A DNA stretch of 64,000 nucleotides from contig JAVDOI010000080.1 of NCBI GenBank assembly GCA_032191485.1, positions 78,501 through 142,500 of the forward strand, read 5' to 3'. A program made the translations under genes and the position numbers. Under the pieces are notes generated by a model. That model saw only the letters and a program-made list of their open reading frames with translations. It ran no database searches and had not been told where the DNA came from. The stretch comes from Leptoclinus maculatus (Eukaryota; Chordata; Actinopteri; Perciformes; Stichaeidae). Below, in pieces: positions 37,516 through 49,475 of the stretch (positions within the stretch are counted from its first letter, which is position 1; each line of letters opens with the position of its first letter).

Positions 37516-37588
37516 AAAGGAGGACGTGGAGATGGAGGAGTCATTCATTTTCAGCTCACACCTCAGACACAGTTCAACTTTGTTGCGA
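37516..37588 (+). other. Candidate 73-nt internal exon
   Basis: A long pyrimidine-rich run (37466-37511) ends in 'cctcctgtcag', and 73 nt later a donor 'gcga|gtaagt' follows. All three frames are open, so the coding frame cannot be chosen. One reads KEDVEMEESF, another GGRGDGGVIHF. No protein family is recognised. It lies 27.6 kb from the microexon candidate at 9865 on the same strand, so the two could belong to one gene, but nothing connects them directly. Confidence 0.3.
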
Positions 37589-38395
37589 GTAAGTTTGTTG
37601 AAATGCTGAGGTTGAGGATGTATTCAACTCCCACAAGCAAGTCTTTCTCTTCTCTAATAATCCTTTCATTTCATACCCGTGACACATTTTGTGTCAAGCG
37701 ATAACCTTTCTTCTTCTCAGTGGTGCAAACCAGGAAACAAACTTTTAGAATCAGTGCAGCAGACTCTTATGGGTGGAAATGCTTCTCAGGCATCTCCTGA
37801 AAACAACGTGTCCACTCCAGCGTTTCTTCGGTATCAAGAGCAATACAGGTATTGACCCTTTACTGAGCCCTGCTCCCTGCTGCTCTACTCCGTCAAGCTG
37901 TCAGAGCGACCACGGAGCCCACACTGTCACTAACTGCACCCCATGCAGTAACTGCACCCTAAATGTCTGTATGATCTCTTCTCTATCCATTCATCTTGAA
38001 AACATAGAAAAATCAATATAGGTTGCATACAATCATTAATAAAGACTGTCCTAGAACATGCACAGTTCAGTTGCATGCTAAATCCTGACATCTCTCAGCA
38101 GCCCAACCCATCCTGATTATATGTTACAGGGTATCTAGCTAAGAAACCTACTGACTGCTATAAGCTCATAGGCTTTGAAAACCGAGCCAATTAGAGCACT
38201 TAGCTGACGCCGCCATGATAAGAGACACAAGGAGTAAGCGGACGCTCACGGATAGTGACAAGATGTGATAGATGCTGTTTGATCCAGTGACCTTTTGTCA
38301 CAGTCTCTGTAATACATCATCTCAGTTATGGATATGTTCAAGCACTCCAGCTGCAATTTACACCTCCTGCTTTACATCAGACGCTGATGTTCCGA
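37589..38395. other. Unique sequence, nothing recognised
   Basis: Short open frames only, for example 37773-38021. No repeat recognised. Confidence 0.35.
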
Positions 38396-38420
38396 CATCG
38401 TTCTCTGCTTGTTTTTCTTC

Positions 38421-38705
38421 CTGTCCCCGAGCGGCGACACCACCCCTTTGATGCCCCGGCTGTCATGAGCATATAAAGTGAACGATGCACCGATCGAAAC
38501 CGCGGCGGTGAAATTACTTTCGCTCTTTGGCATTCGAGGACGTTTCGAAGAGCCACCTGTCCGTCTCCCGCTTCGTTGAGGCAGGGTCGATTGGCTCGGT
38601 GCAACAGGACAGAGGTGAGAGGAAAACGTTCCCACCCTCCATCGATCAGCCGCGCAACTATCGATCAGCAACTAAGCAAACAGTTGCGTCGGCAGCGCTG
38701 GCCCG
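38421..38705. promoter_or_regulatory. Small CpG-rich island with TATA-like box
   Basis: I count about 28 CpG in 285 bp, at or above the number expected from base composition, whereas surrounding unique DNA is CpG-poor. A TATA-like box (tataaag, about 38472-38478) lies on the plus strand about 25-30 bp before a ccgcggcgg stretch. A donor-like 'cagag|gtgaga' occurs at 38614. Together these could be a promoter with a short first exon. No transcript is known to me, and a young GC-rich repeat is another possibility. Confidence 0.3.
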
Positions 38706-38841
38706 TGGCATGCTGGGTTATTTTATTATATTGGGCCTGAGACAAGACAGGCAGAGAGGATGGAGGGAGGAGGAGGAGGGCATAATGTGACATGGAAAAT
38801 AGTCTGTTATGAAGCAATATTAGCCCCCGAGCCTTGAGCTG

Positions 38842-38876
38842 CACACACACACACACACACTCACACACACACACAC
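38842..38876. repeat. (CA)n microsatellite
   Basis: A CA tract of about 17 units with one TC interruption. Confidence 0.96.
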
Positions 38877-41651
38877 TATTTGTCTGTCATACACCCACTT
38901 TGAGACACAGCGCGGAGGCGCAGGCCCAGCATGCAGAATGTGACAAGCGTGAAGCATCGACGGTGTGTCGAATTACCTTAATGTCAGGCTCTGCCTCTTC
39001 ATCCTAATAGCCCCATGAAATGGTCCACCTTAAATACACAGGATGGACGACAACGCATGGGCTGGAGAACAAGTGGGGCAGAGAGATTACAGGGGACAGA
39101 AGGACGTGGGGGAAATGACAAACGGTTACGAGATAGTTCGCCTATTGTTGATATTATCGCAACAACCGAAAACGTACTCGCGTCCCGACTCTGAAATACT
39201 CCTGACAATCATCAATGACTGTGGCTGCGAAAGCTTTTTAGAGTTGCCAAATCTGTTTGTACAGCTGCTAATGAAAACGTAGCAGTGGCAGGTCTGTGTG
39301 GTATAACAGCCTGAGCCGACTCGTCCTCCACATTTACATACTGAAAACATTGATTGTTAACGTCCTCTAGAGGGACACATATAAGCGTCTTCTGATCTGG
39401 TGTGGTTAGAGGACCTTTTCCATCATAGCGACAGTAATCAACACAGGTTAAGGTTATGGCACTATCGTGGTCATGAACTGTTGGGTGGAAACAGGAAGCT
39501 GTCTCCCGTGTTGAGAGGAGACGCTATGGCTTGAATAGGATAAACATTTTATCTGATATATATCACCATAAAACTTCCCCGGATGATTACTTCAAACATT
39601 TTTTATTACAAGTTTAATGAAGTGTTCAAAATTCAAATGAGGCCTAATTTGATTAAATACGAGCAAATTAGCTTAAATTGGTAGAACATGAATTTGAACA
39701 TTGGATAATGCCAGGTTCAAAATGATTCAAATGTTTTTACTGAGGGAATTTTTTATATCACTTCATAAAACTGAACATTTTTAACTGACATTAAAAATCT
39801 ATTTTAGTCAACGGCCTTTAAAGATATGTTTTGTAACACTACATACATGTTGAAGACACTACAGGTGAATATGGTAAAACACTGTTGGAAAAGTTAACTC
39901 GAGACCGATTGAAAATCATTAATCACAGGACATTTATTCTTTGCAAAGAAGGAGACAGAGTTGAAACACATACAGGACATGCATCAAGGCCGCTCGGAGT
40001 TCTGACTCTGAGCTTCTGATATTCATACTGAGTAAACAACATGCAATGGGCTGGCACAGGATTGGTTTACAATGAGGTCTTCGAAACAAAAGGTGACACA
40101 CACACACAAAATGGCGTCCACGCCTTGTAGTCTGGGAAGAGAACTTCACTTGAGCATCTGTGCATCTTGAACTTAATGTCAGAGTAAGTTCACACACACA
40201 CACACACACACACACATATTATAATTAGTCATTTAGATTTTTTAACCTAACAAACACTTTAACTAATATATATCACCATAAAACTTCCCCAGTTGATTAA
40301 GGCAATTATTAGTTTATTTTTTTAATTTAATTATTTATTAAGTTTTTTGAAATAGTATGTTTATCTAATGCTAACTTTTGGTGAATTTTGGACGCAGATA
40401 GAGAAAGTAGTACAATAAACACCTGCATGTGTATTCTGGAGGTTTCCTATCCACTAGTCTGAAGCAAAGACATGTTACGGAAGCAAAATAACTCCCAAAG
40501 TTGACCAGAGCATGAAAAACAATGTTTTTGCCTGTAGTGTGTCAGTTTAAAGTCCTATACTATTTTTAAAAAATAGCATCTTTTTTATTCATTTAATTTA
40601 TTTCCTACCAGAGTACGTTGCTATTGTCGTATGAATATGTTCCACTTATTCCAGTGCATAATTTACTACTGCAGAGATTTTTGTTTTCCATATTGAGTGG
40701 TGGGAGGAGGGAGAAAGCACTTGACAAGGGGAGCAAGGTTCTGAAGGAGAGAGGAGAGGAATGTAAGCAATCAGAGACGGGACTGTGCCAGTGAACCGAG
40801 GCCGTGATGCGTGATGGAGAGAACCCAGATAGAAACAGACAGCAGAGGGGTGAGAAAAAGGATATGAAGTGTTAGTGGAGAATGAGGGATGGGAGACAAA
40901 TGACATTGAAGAGCTGGAGAGCAGGAAGGAGGCCGGCTCACTGTAAACACTCCATCCTGTCTGTGTCCATCTCTTAATGGCTCAGAAGGGCTCTCTACTT
41001 CGTGTCATGCTCCGCTGTGTTGTCGTTATGGCGGAATATGGAAAGTGGAGGAGTGAAGAGGCGCGCAGACAGCGTACTCCCGGAGCATTGTTGAGTTTCA
41101 TAAGCAAGATGGAGGCGTTGTGGACGTTTGGAGGCGTGCAGCGAAACAGCCTGGAAGGAAATCAAAGAGGCCGCGCTTCAGTACACACAGGGAATAGTAC
41201 ACTCAAAGCACTACGGAGGGCTCGCTACAGGAGCTCAGGTCTCCAGCAGAGATCCCTACATGATATCCAGGGCTTCACCTTAGGACGTGTGAACGCACAG
41301 TTGGCTGATGCATGTATTTAGTGTCAGGTGACGTACAATGTGAGGCGATAGATTTAGTTCTTCCGGACTATTCACTGGGATAAAAACATTCCATCAGGTT
41401 ATTTAATGCACACATAAACACAATGTTTCACAAGTGAATAAACAGAACATTTAGTAGCTCACACTACTGTGTATTGCTTCCATGATATAAACCCTGTTAA
41501 AGAATTGATCCATATTGCCCACCGTCACGGAAACATATCATCATATTTCTATAGCTGTAGTGCACCGGATACCTTCATCTGATTGGCTCCTGAGGTTGCC
41601 CGAAAAACAAATCCAGTCTGCCGTCATGAAGGACATTTTTCCAAAAAAAGA
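38877..41651. other. Unique sequence with a short dispersed repeat
   Basis: The segment 'atatatcaccataaaacttccccrg' occurs near 39557 and again near 40267. This marks a dispersed repeat with two decayed copies 710 bp apart. A (CA)n tract lies at 40191-40216. A 114-codon frame at 40977-41321 has no recognisable protein. Confidence 0.4.
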
Positions 41652-41851
41652 ATTGTCCTAAAAGTACTGAGTCCTTAAAGTCTCAAAAGACATATAACTA
41701 GAATATGCTCGGACCTGAGGCAACTCCACCACCCAGCCTCCTGCTGGCAGTTCGATGTCCGGTCGCAGGAACATAACATGGATGAAATAAGACTTCAGGT
41801 AAACCCAGCGAGGTGAGGTGGGTGAGTGTTGAGCCCACATCCTCACAGAGA

Positions 41852-41881
41852 CCTGGATCCATCATTCATCCAGGATCCAGG
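41852..41881. repeat. Perfect inverted repeat containing BamHI-type palindromes
   Basis: Arms cctggatcc (41852-41860) and ggatccagg (41873-41881) are perfect reverse complements around 12 nt. Confidence 0.7.
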
Positions 41882-42039
41882 ACTCCGGTGGGACGAGAGG
41901 AGGTGGACTCTGTGTTAACATCATGATGCTTGGTCCTCAAACACAGTCACAATGTGAATGTGTCGGCCATGTTATCTGCCCAGATAATTGTTTTGGTTGC
42001 TGCTGTTTGCATTTATAATGATGGAACTTCAAGAAATGC

Positions 42040-42150
42040 ACTACAGGAATGTACTACTGTTTTTCTTTTGTTTGTTAATGAGCTACACCTGAATTACATT
42101 GAGCATCCCTGTGTTGCATAATGACAATAAATTATCCATCAATCCTTCAA
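42040..42150 (+). mobile_element. Possible LINE 3' end
   Basis: The segment ends 'tgcataatgacaataaattatcc', and a 'gacaataaa' terminus of this kind is common to 3' ends of fish L2/Rex-type LINEs. The upstream part is too decayed to extend with confidence. Confidence 0.3.
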
Positions 42151-42666
42151 TTTAGTAGAAGTACACAAGGACGTCAGATGAATTCTGCACAGCAAAACTA
42201 TGAATGATAATTAACATAATATGATTGCTATTATAATTTATAAAACTATAAAAATTAAACAATTAATTAGGAATTTGTGGAGAACAGTGAAGACCACTGG
42301 TTGATGGTAACACTGTGAGGAGGGGGGTGAGGAGCAGACGTCTGATCCACTTCATCCATCTGGTTCAGGACTTGAACACCTCACACACTCACTCATCTTC
42401 CCTCCAGGTTAGTGCTGGCATAAGAATTGCATTTATGAATTGAGCCTGAGCTGAGGTGACTTGTAGGCCAGCAGCTTATCTCTTGTTTGTGTGGCTTGAA
42501 GCAGTTTAGTTGAACCTGCTCAGCCTCTGGACATGACACCTATTTGTCAGAGGAGCTCGGCCCCAATTTATCTCTTTATTCCTTGAGGCGGAGCAGAGAG
42601 GAATGGAGAGCCATTCTCTGAACCATTTGCTTCTGATGCTGCTATCCAAAGGGCCTGAATGTGTGT

Positions 42667-42685
42667 GGGGGGGGGGGGGGGGGGG
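42667..42685. repeat. Poly-G tract, 19 nt
   Basis: Nineteen consecutive G after a short GT run. Length is likely unreliable in assembly. Confidence 0.95.
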
Positions 42686-43686
42686 CTGCAAATTCCAGAT
42701 AAAGTTAACACAATAAGAATAAGATGCTAAATGTGGATTATTGCTTGATTAATGAAGACAAAAACCTGATTTTGCACCCAATCATCAACATGACCTCCCT
42801 CCCAAGACTTCATTCTGTTCTCAAAGATGTTTAGAGCTGGTGTTTCTCCGTCCCAAACATTTGTCGAAATGCTTCTCTTACTAAGTACCATTCTGATATT
42901 TCCATTTTAAGGCTGCATTGTATAGGGCTAGAAAACCTCCCGACTCACTCACTGACATGAGTACACTGCTGAGGAGCTTCAGCCATACTCACTGAACTCA
43001 GTCATCTTGGTGGTGGACTGGTCACTCCAGCAGTGGCTGCTGTTGAGCAGGAAATATGACGTGTGAAACTGGCAGAGGGAAATGTGAGGAGCCTCCTCTT
43101 CTTTCAGTCCTCTATGTTCTCTGTCCAAAATCTGATCTTCCAGATGAACGAGATGAAGACAAATATCTTCTCCAGTGTGTGTCACACTCGCTCTCATCCT
43201 CCCCGTCTGTCTGATACGACTCGGCGTTCTTTCTGCCTTCACTCTGATCCTTCACCAAATTCTCTTCACATGCTCATCAAACCAGAGCCTTTCTATGTGG
43301 GAAGCATTCTTTAAAGATGAATTATCCAATGAACCTTTTGGCATTATAATTATAAACAAGGTGATATAAATATATTGTTTTAAGTCTCTAATGTTCACAG
43401 ATATGTAAATGTCTGTACAATTGACTGTTGGCAGTGATACCTAAGAAAAGCAACGCACTGTAATTTGTATACAACCCGTGTAATCGTTGTTCAAAACAAC
43501 AATGGAGGCTCTCAGAGAGGCTAGCGAAAATGTGCGGTAGCATCAGCTATGTCAGAACTGGAGGCACAGAAAGCTTTTCTCAACTTGCTTCGACTTGAGT
43601 CGGAATGACAGATAGTTCCTCCGATCCCATGTAGATGGTTCTGTTAGTCACAAAACACATACAAACAGGTCCTAAGGAATCATTAG

Positions 43687-43983
43687 GAGGGCAACATCAG
43701 AGAGGACTACAGAGGTTTTCCTCTCCAACAGAACAGCTGGTGTTGTATTCTTCAGTCAGGGACCAGTCATGGTGAGCATCATCTACATTCAGAGCACAAT
43801 ACATTTCATCAGTGGTGTGCATCGTCCTGGCAACAGGAGAAGCCCCTATGGTTCCATGCACTTTACTATCTAAGCAGTCTTGATGGCAGTTTGATGGTCA
43901 TTCTCATCCTGTTGTTGTCTTTTTACTTGTCTGTCAACAGACCATCTCTTAAAGTTATGGATGCAGTAGCTTCAAGCTTTTGA
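43687..43983 (+). other. Open frame with one hydrophobic segment, status unclear
   Basis: A 98-codon open frame without an early ATG. It reads EGNIREDYRGFPLQQ near the start and has Cys/Trp-containing segments (NSWCC, HQWCASSW). A hydrophobic run MVILILLLSFYLSV begins at 43894, with a short tail ending in AVASSF before the stop. The order ectodomain-like, membrane-like, short tail suggests the end of a type I membrane protein. There is no good acceptor at its left edge and a second frame is also open over much of it, so chance is the simpler explanation. Confidence 0.15.
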
Positions 43984-44225
43984 ACAAGTTGAAGTGGCAT
44001 GCTCTCTCCAGTGAGTTCCGTCATATCCCTTATTTATTCATTTCTTTTTTTTTTGGTCCTGGTGCACTTCTTGCTTCCTGTACCAGCCACTGTGTGTATA
44101 TTTCACCTTTCACATCTAGAATAGAATGAATAGAACATTACACTCTTCACACTGAAGAGCCATGTGTGGGCCACAGTCTCTGCTGTGTGGCGTGAGAATG
44201 TGTGATGTGTTTGCCTGGACTCAGT

Positions 44226-44228
<3 letters not shown>

Positions 44229-44261
<33 letters not shown>
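44229..44261. repeat. (GT)n microsatellite
   Basis: A GT tract of about 16 units. It creates the poly-Cys/Val stretch of an otherwise unremarkable frame. Confidence 0.97.
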
Positions 44262-44262
<1 letters not shown>

Positions 44263-45599
44263 TGCTAGAAGTTGGCAGACCACACCGTTGGCCTCCAAGG
44301 AGCTTGGATGGAGAATAGAAGCCACGCCTGCAGCCAAACTGTTTGTCTTCCAGCTACCTGCAGACCCTCATGGAAACACCATCCCTCATATGGTCCTCCA
44401 CAGTTTTTGTTCTGGGTTTTCCTGGTCCTTCAATATCCGGTTCATCGTCAGGTCATGTGATGTTCTGTGGTGTCAGAGCGTGAGGTTAGTCTACTGTAGC
44501 TGTCACTGACTAACGAATGTCCTTCTAAGTTCCTCGTTAGATGTGATTTAAGATAACAATTTAGCAAAAAGACGTTTCTTTCATTAGAACAGCAACAAAT
44601 GTTTAAAAGAGACAGATTAAAACAAACAAAAAAGAATAAAATCACACCTCTTGAGGTAATTAATTGTAATCAGCATGTCTGATAGATGATCAGCTCTATC
44701 CTCATCATGCACTAACATATATTAATGTATTTCTGTCCACTCAGTGGTTAATACTCAATACATTGTCTGTATCGGTGCAGTATCACTTTAACTATCACTT
44801 TGTTTTGAGCAGAAAGATGGAGGACAGAAACACCTGAAGGCAGTCTGTTGTAGGTCGAAAGATAACAGAGAGAGTTTCATCCAGTCTGTCAATTAGTTCA
44901 AATCCAGCGATTTAAATAAGAAATGTGGAACATGATCTAAAGCCCCCGAACTGTTTGTTTGGCAGTAGTTGTAGAGAGCGACTCCCACTGCTCAACCGGA
45001 TTAAATTGCCGGTTGTTTGGCTCGGCTCACACACACAATCAGCCAGCGATATCTCTGAACCCGATAAGAGGATCCTCAAGCAATCATTTGTATTGCATGT
45101 TAATAATGCATGACATATTAACATAATTACAGAGCATGGGTCTGTGGCTTATAGATTTACTCAAGGGCAAGGCTACATTGCACACTCAGCCAGCTCAGAG
45201 AACTGAAACAGTCTCAATGTTAGAGTGTGTGATTGGTTCGGGGTGATTACTGGGTGAGTAAACAAAGAAATGTTATCATATGAATCCTGTTATAACCAGC
45301 ACATTGTGACCCCCAACTCAGTCTGAGACCTGTAAGAGACAGCGGGTCAGCATTTGGTCTGTAGATTCGTCCATTTGTAATGCAGAATGACCACTTGCCT
45401 AAATTGGAGCTGTGGTCTGTTGATTGATGTCATCCGACACGTCTTCAATCCGTCTACTTATAGTGTCATTAGACACATAGATATAGGTTTCAGTTCATCC
45501 TCTGCTGATATTAGCATTACAAGGCATTAACGCCAAATACTGTTAAGGAGTGCGGCACTCCGCTGCATAAAAAATCCCCTTCAAAATAAAAGCACATGA

Positions 45600-45711
45600 T
45601 TTTTTTATTTATGTTTTTAATAGGCAAAGGCCCGCGACCCTCTAAAAACGGGTCCAAAAAGACCCAAAAGTGGGTCTCGACCCACCAGTTGAGAATCACT
45701 GCTCTAACCTG
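45600..45711 (-). mobile_element. hAT-like transposon end
   Basis: On the minus strand it starts CAGTGATTCTCAACTGGTGG and continues GTCGAGACCC. A CAGTG-TTCTCAAC terminus followed by GGGTCGNGACCC is widespread in vertebrate non-autonomous hAT elements. Only one end is present. The other side fades into T-rich sequence. Confidence 0.5.
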
Positions 45712-45834
45712 ATGAGGGAGGGCATGTGTACCATTACAGCACAGCCCTGTGGTCAACAGACCTGCAACTTCCTATTGTGTTTAATAAATTGGTTTGACAT
45801 CAGGGACACTGTTAACGCTTTCTATAACTTTTAT

Positions 45835-45860
45835 TATTATTAATATTATTATTATTATGG
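45835..45860. repeat. (TTA)n microsatellite
   Basis: A short trinucleotide tract with one imperfection. Confidence 0.85.
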
Positions 45861-46189
45861 CATCAATATTACTATGTGAAAATAGCACCATGCCTATGAT
45901 ATAACTGTGAGTGTAATACATTATTTTCAGATCTAAAAGAGGTTCCAGACCAAATGTGCCCGACTGCATATTTTGCGCAAGCTAGAGCACAACATGAAGA
46001 ACAGAGCATAATCATACAGCGATGGAAAAGTCAGATGATCCCGACATACTGTATATTTTGAACCTGGTATCCTCGTCCTCTCTGATGTGTGAGCTCATGA
46101 GGATTAGGAGAACTCAAACTTGTGATACCTCTGGTGGTATGTGACTTTGTCTTTAAATCCACAATGACGCCTCAACTTCAAAGTTATAG

Positions 46190-46233
46190 ATCACAGCAGC
46201 ACAATTAATCTATCACAGCAGCACAATTAATCT
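46190..46233. repeat. Perfect 22-bp tandem duplication
   Basis: The unit starting 'atcacagcagcacaattaat' is present twice head to tail with no differences, which suggests a recent event. Confidence 0.9.
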
Positions 46234-46382
46234 CCCTGGAGGCTGGAGGCTTCACTTCCCTCATGAGGACCAGCATTTTAGTTTGAAACCTCGTGATATT
46301 TAGTGGTATTCCTGCTTCATATAATAGCGCGATAAGAGTCGGTGGTGATGGTAAAGAAGAAAGCCAGGATGCCTTTAATGCG

Positions 46383-46383
<1 letters not shown>

Positions 46384-46437
<54 letters not shown>
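46384..46437. repeat. (CA)n microsatellite
   Basis: An uninterrupted CA tract of about 27 units. Confidence 0.97.
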
Positions 46438-46439
<2 letters not shown>

Positions 46440-46990
46440 CACATCTGATTTAACTGCTGTTCTGGTGACATTCGGGACGTTTCGGGACATTTAATCAATC
46501 TAAGAGTTTGGACCAAAACTTGTATCTGAAAATGAAACGTTATTGAACAGCAGGGTGGTGCTGCCACCAGAGGACATCCTTCAGCTGACTGGGACACTGA
46601 ACCGTGACCTCTGACCTCTCCACGGAGAAATAGAACAAAAAAACTTCATGGATCAATAAATCACTCCACACCCATTCGTTCATTCGTCCCCAACGGATGA
46701 GGCACTTCACCTGAGAACGGTTCTTTGACGGTGTAGTCTCTTAACTGGAAAACCGCTGACATTTTCATTAAATGGGTGGTTTGCTGCAGACATTGTTGAT
46801 GGCTGCTCACACGCAATGTGCAGCGAGCGCTACCATTCAAATTGGCTGGATTTAGTGTTTCCAGCCTCCTTTGTTGAAAATAAGTTTTGTGTATTGAGAT
46901 GTTAAATGGAGTGGTTGGTGAGACGGGTGTTTTCCTCTGTGAGTTATTGCACCCTGACTGGTTCTGCTAAGGGGGTGATGTTAGCCTAAT

Positions 46991-47886
46991 GCTGCGTTCA
47001 CACCAAACGCGGCGCGAATTATTCGCGCGTCTAGATTACATACAAAGTCTATGCACAGACCCGATGAGACTGGAGTGACGCGAATCGCGTCAAACGGCAA
47101 AACGCCGAAGTTGAAATATTTGAACTTCTGCAAAAAAATCGCGTGACGCTGTGGCGCGATAGCCTATCAGCGTTGAGATGTTTCCCCTGTCATCACTGAC
47201 TTCCTGCCGTTGCTGAATCAGGAAATAAATACCGTAGCCGTCTGTGTTCACCCGGAGCTCTACGATACCTCATATCAATAGAGACCGGACCAAACTATGT
47301 GTATAAATGTGTGTGTGTGTAAACCAGATGGTACAAACAATGAAAAAGACGCTGCCGTATTTACGTCAAGATGACGTTATTGTGAGTGTTGATGGAGCTG
47401 CTACCATGTTAGCGTAGCCTAGCACCGATCCATCCGAGCTCCATTGAGAAAACAAGTATTTTAAAAGTTATTTGTTTGTCGTCTTGCGGAGAGAACTAAC
47501 AAAACATGAATTCAGACAAATCGGCATCATTAGGTAGTTATTTCGGAGTCCCCTTTTTGTCGGTTTATTGCAGTTAAATCACAGCCAAATCAGTTTATTT
47601 GGGGCTCATACAGCCGTAGTAAACAGTGGACGTGTGGCTTGCTAGACACAGTGAATACATCTCGATACAATCCACGGAGCTCCTCTGGACAATGTTATTA
47701 ACCCAGACATGACGGCGTTTAGTTTCCCGTGATATCTGGGACTTCCACAACACCGTACTAAGCAGAAATAGAGGTTATTTTTTCCATGGTTGATGGCGGA
47801 CAGTTGAACGGCTTTCAGGGCGATAAGCCCCGCCCCCTCTCCAGCGCGTCCAGCGCGATTCGCGCGATTCACGCGAATGAACACAA
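46991..47886. mobile_element. Non-autonomous DNA element with GCGTTCA-type ends
   Basis: The left end reads 'gctgcgttcacaccaaacgc' followed by 'gcgcgaattattcgcgcg'. The right end, reverse complemented, starts 'tgtgttcattcgcgtgaatc' and then 'gcgcgaatcgcgc'. Both ends therefore share (C/T)GTTCA followed by CGCGAAT palindromes. The centre is unique and non-coding, with a short GT run at about 47302-47319. 'tgcgttcacaccaaacgcg' is a frequent start of teleost inverted-repeat elements in my experience. No target duplication could be fixed. Superfamily unassigned. Confidence 0.55.
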
Positions 47887-48498
47887 ATGGTCCCCGGCAG
47901 ATTTCTCCTGAATTCACCAAACGTTACCATTAGATAATGCCTCATTTGCATATGTAAACACAATATTTTCATAATCCCAAAAATAATTGTCTTAAAGTTA
48001 TCAACTGGGTTAGTTAAACTGTGTACCCTCTTCACCTGGGGTGACCCCCCCCCCCTTTACTGTGTAGTGGTGATATACGTACAGCAGACAAAGTTCACCA
48101 GACAAAATCAAAGCAGGAAGTTGTGATTTCGGTTTCCTTCTCTGCCCATATCTCCCTGAACCCATGTGACGGACTGATCAGGAGCTTTCTGATTCAACGT
48201 TCTGCCACAGTGGATTGCATCACAGTTCTCTCTCAAACAGTTGCGATTATTTTAAATAGGGTGATCATTTTTGTGCAACTGTCTCATCATGTAAATCTGT
48301 TAAAGAGGCAGTAGTGGCCGTTAGTGTGAGTGTATTTATTGTCATACGTTCCCTTCTTCCACCCACTGGTGATAACGCTGCTGCTGCTGTGTGAAACCAG
48401 AGGGAACTCTGCTGGTGTCCAACACAGAAAGAGCCTCATCATTTCTCTGCTTCAAAACCTCCAAGACGGCAGCTCACTGCTAGTCATTATACCAGAGT
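47887..48498. other. Unique sequence with a poly-C run
   Basis: A run of about 11 C lies near 48045-48055. No gene recognised. Confidence 0.4.
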
Positions 48499-48651
48499 AC
48501 ACACACACACACACTCACACACACACACTCACACACACACACACTCACACACACACTCACACACTCACACACACACTCACACACTCACACACACACACAC
48601 TCACACACACACACACTCACACACACACTCACACACTCACACACACACACA

Positions 48652-48694
<43 letters not shown>

Positions 48695-48696
48695 AC

Positions 48697-48748
<52 letters not shown>

Positions 48749-48750
48749 AC

Positions 48751-48829
<79 letters not shown>

Positions 48830-48838
48830 CACACACAG
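48499..48838. repeat. Long (CA)n tract with TC punctuation
   Basis: About 340 bp of CA repeats broken by regular 'ctcac' and two 'cctac' interruptions. The 'ctc...cctac' pair is repeated 54 bp apart (48688 and 48742), so segments of the tract have duplicated. The 184-codon frame across it is an artefact of the repeat. Confidence 0.98.
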
Positions 48839-48883
48839 CAAGCAGAGTCATTTGAGGAACTACTGTAACGGTCCTGCAGTTTG

Positions 48884-48898
48884 AGTGTGTGTGTGTGT

Positions 48899-48978
<80 letters not shown>

Positions 48979-48986
48979 TGTGTGTG
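48884..48986. repeat. (GT)n tract opposite to the CA tract
   Basis: About 50 GT units, almost uninterrupted. It lies 45 bp after the long CA tract, so the two are inverted complements. Confidence 0.98.
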
Positions 48987-49116
48987 CAAGTGCACTTGTA
49001 TGGTCTGGAAATCAGCCAGTCAATTCCAGTGCTGTGTCAGCTAACAATTGCTGAGCTAATTAGCTTCATTGAACGTGGAGCATGATAAGAAAGACATGCT
49101 GACAACAGGATAACAA

Positions 49117-49475
<359 letters not shown>

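Noticed and set aside
40977..41321. 114-codon plus-strand frame in GC-richer DNA
   Set aside because: No family recognised, no splice or promoter support. Kept as chance unless transcript data appear.
48330..48884. 184-codon plus-strand frame and 136-codon minus-strand frame
   Set aside because: Both are translations of CA/GT microsatellites (Thr-His and Cys-Val repeats).
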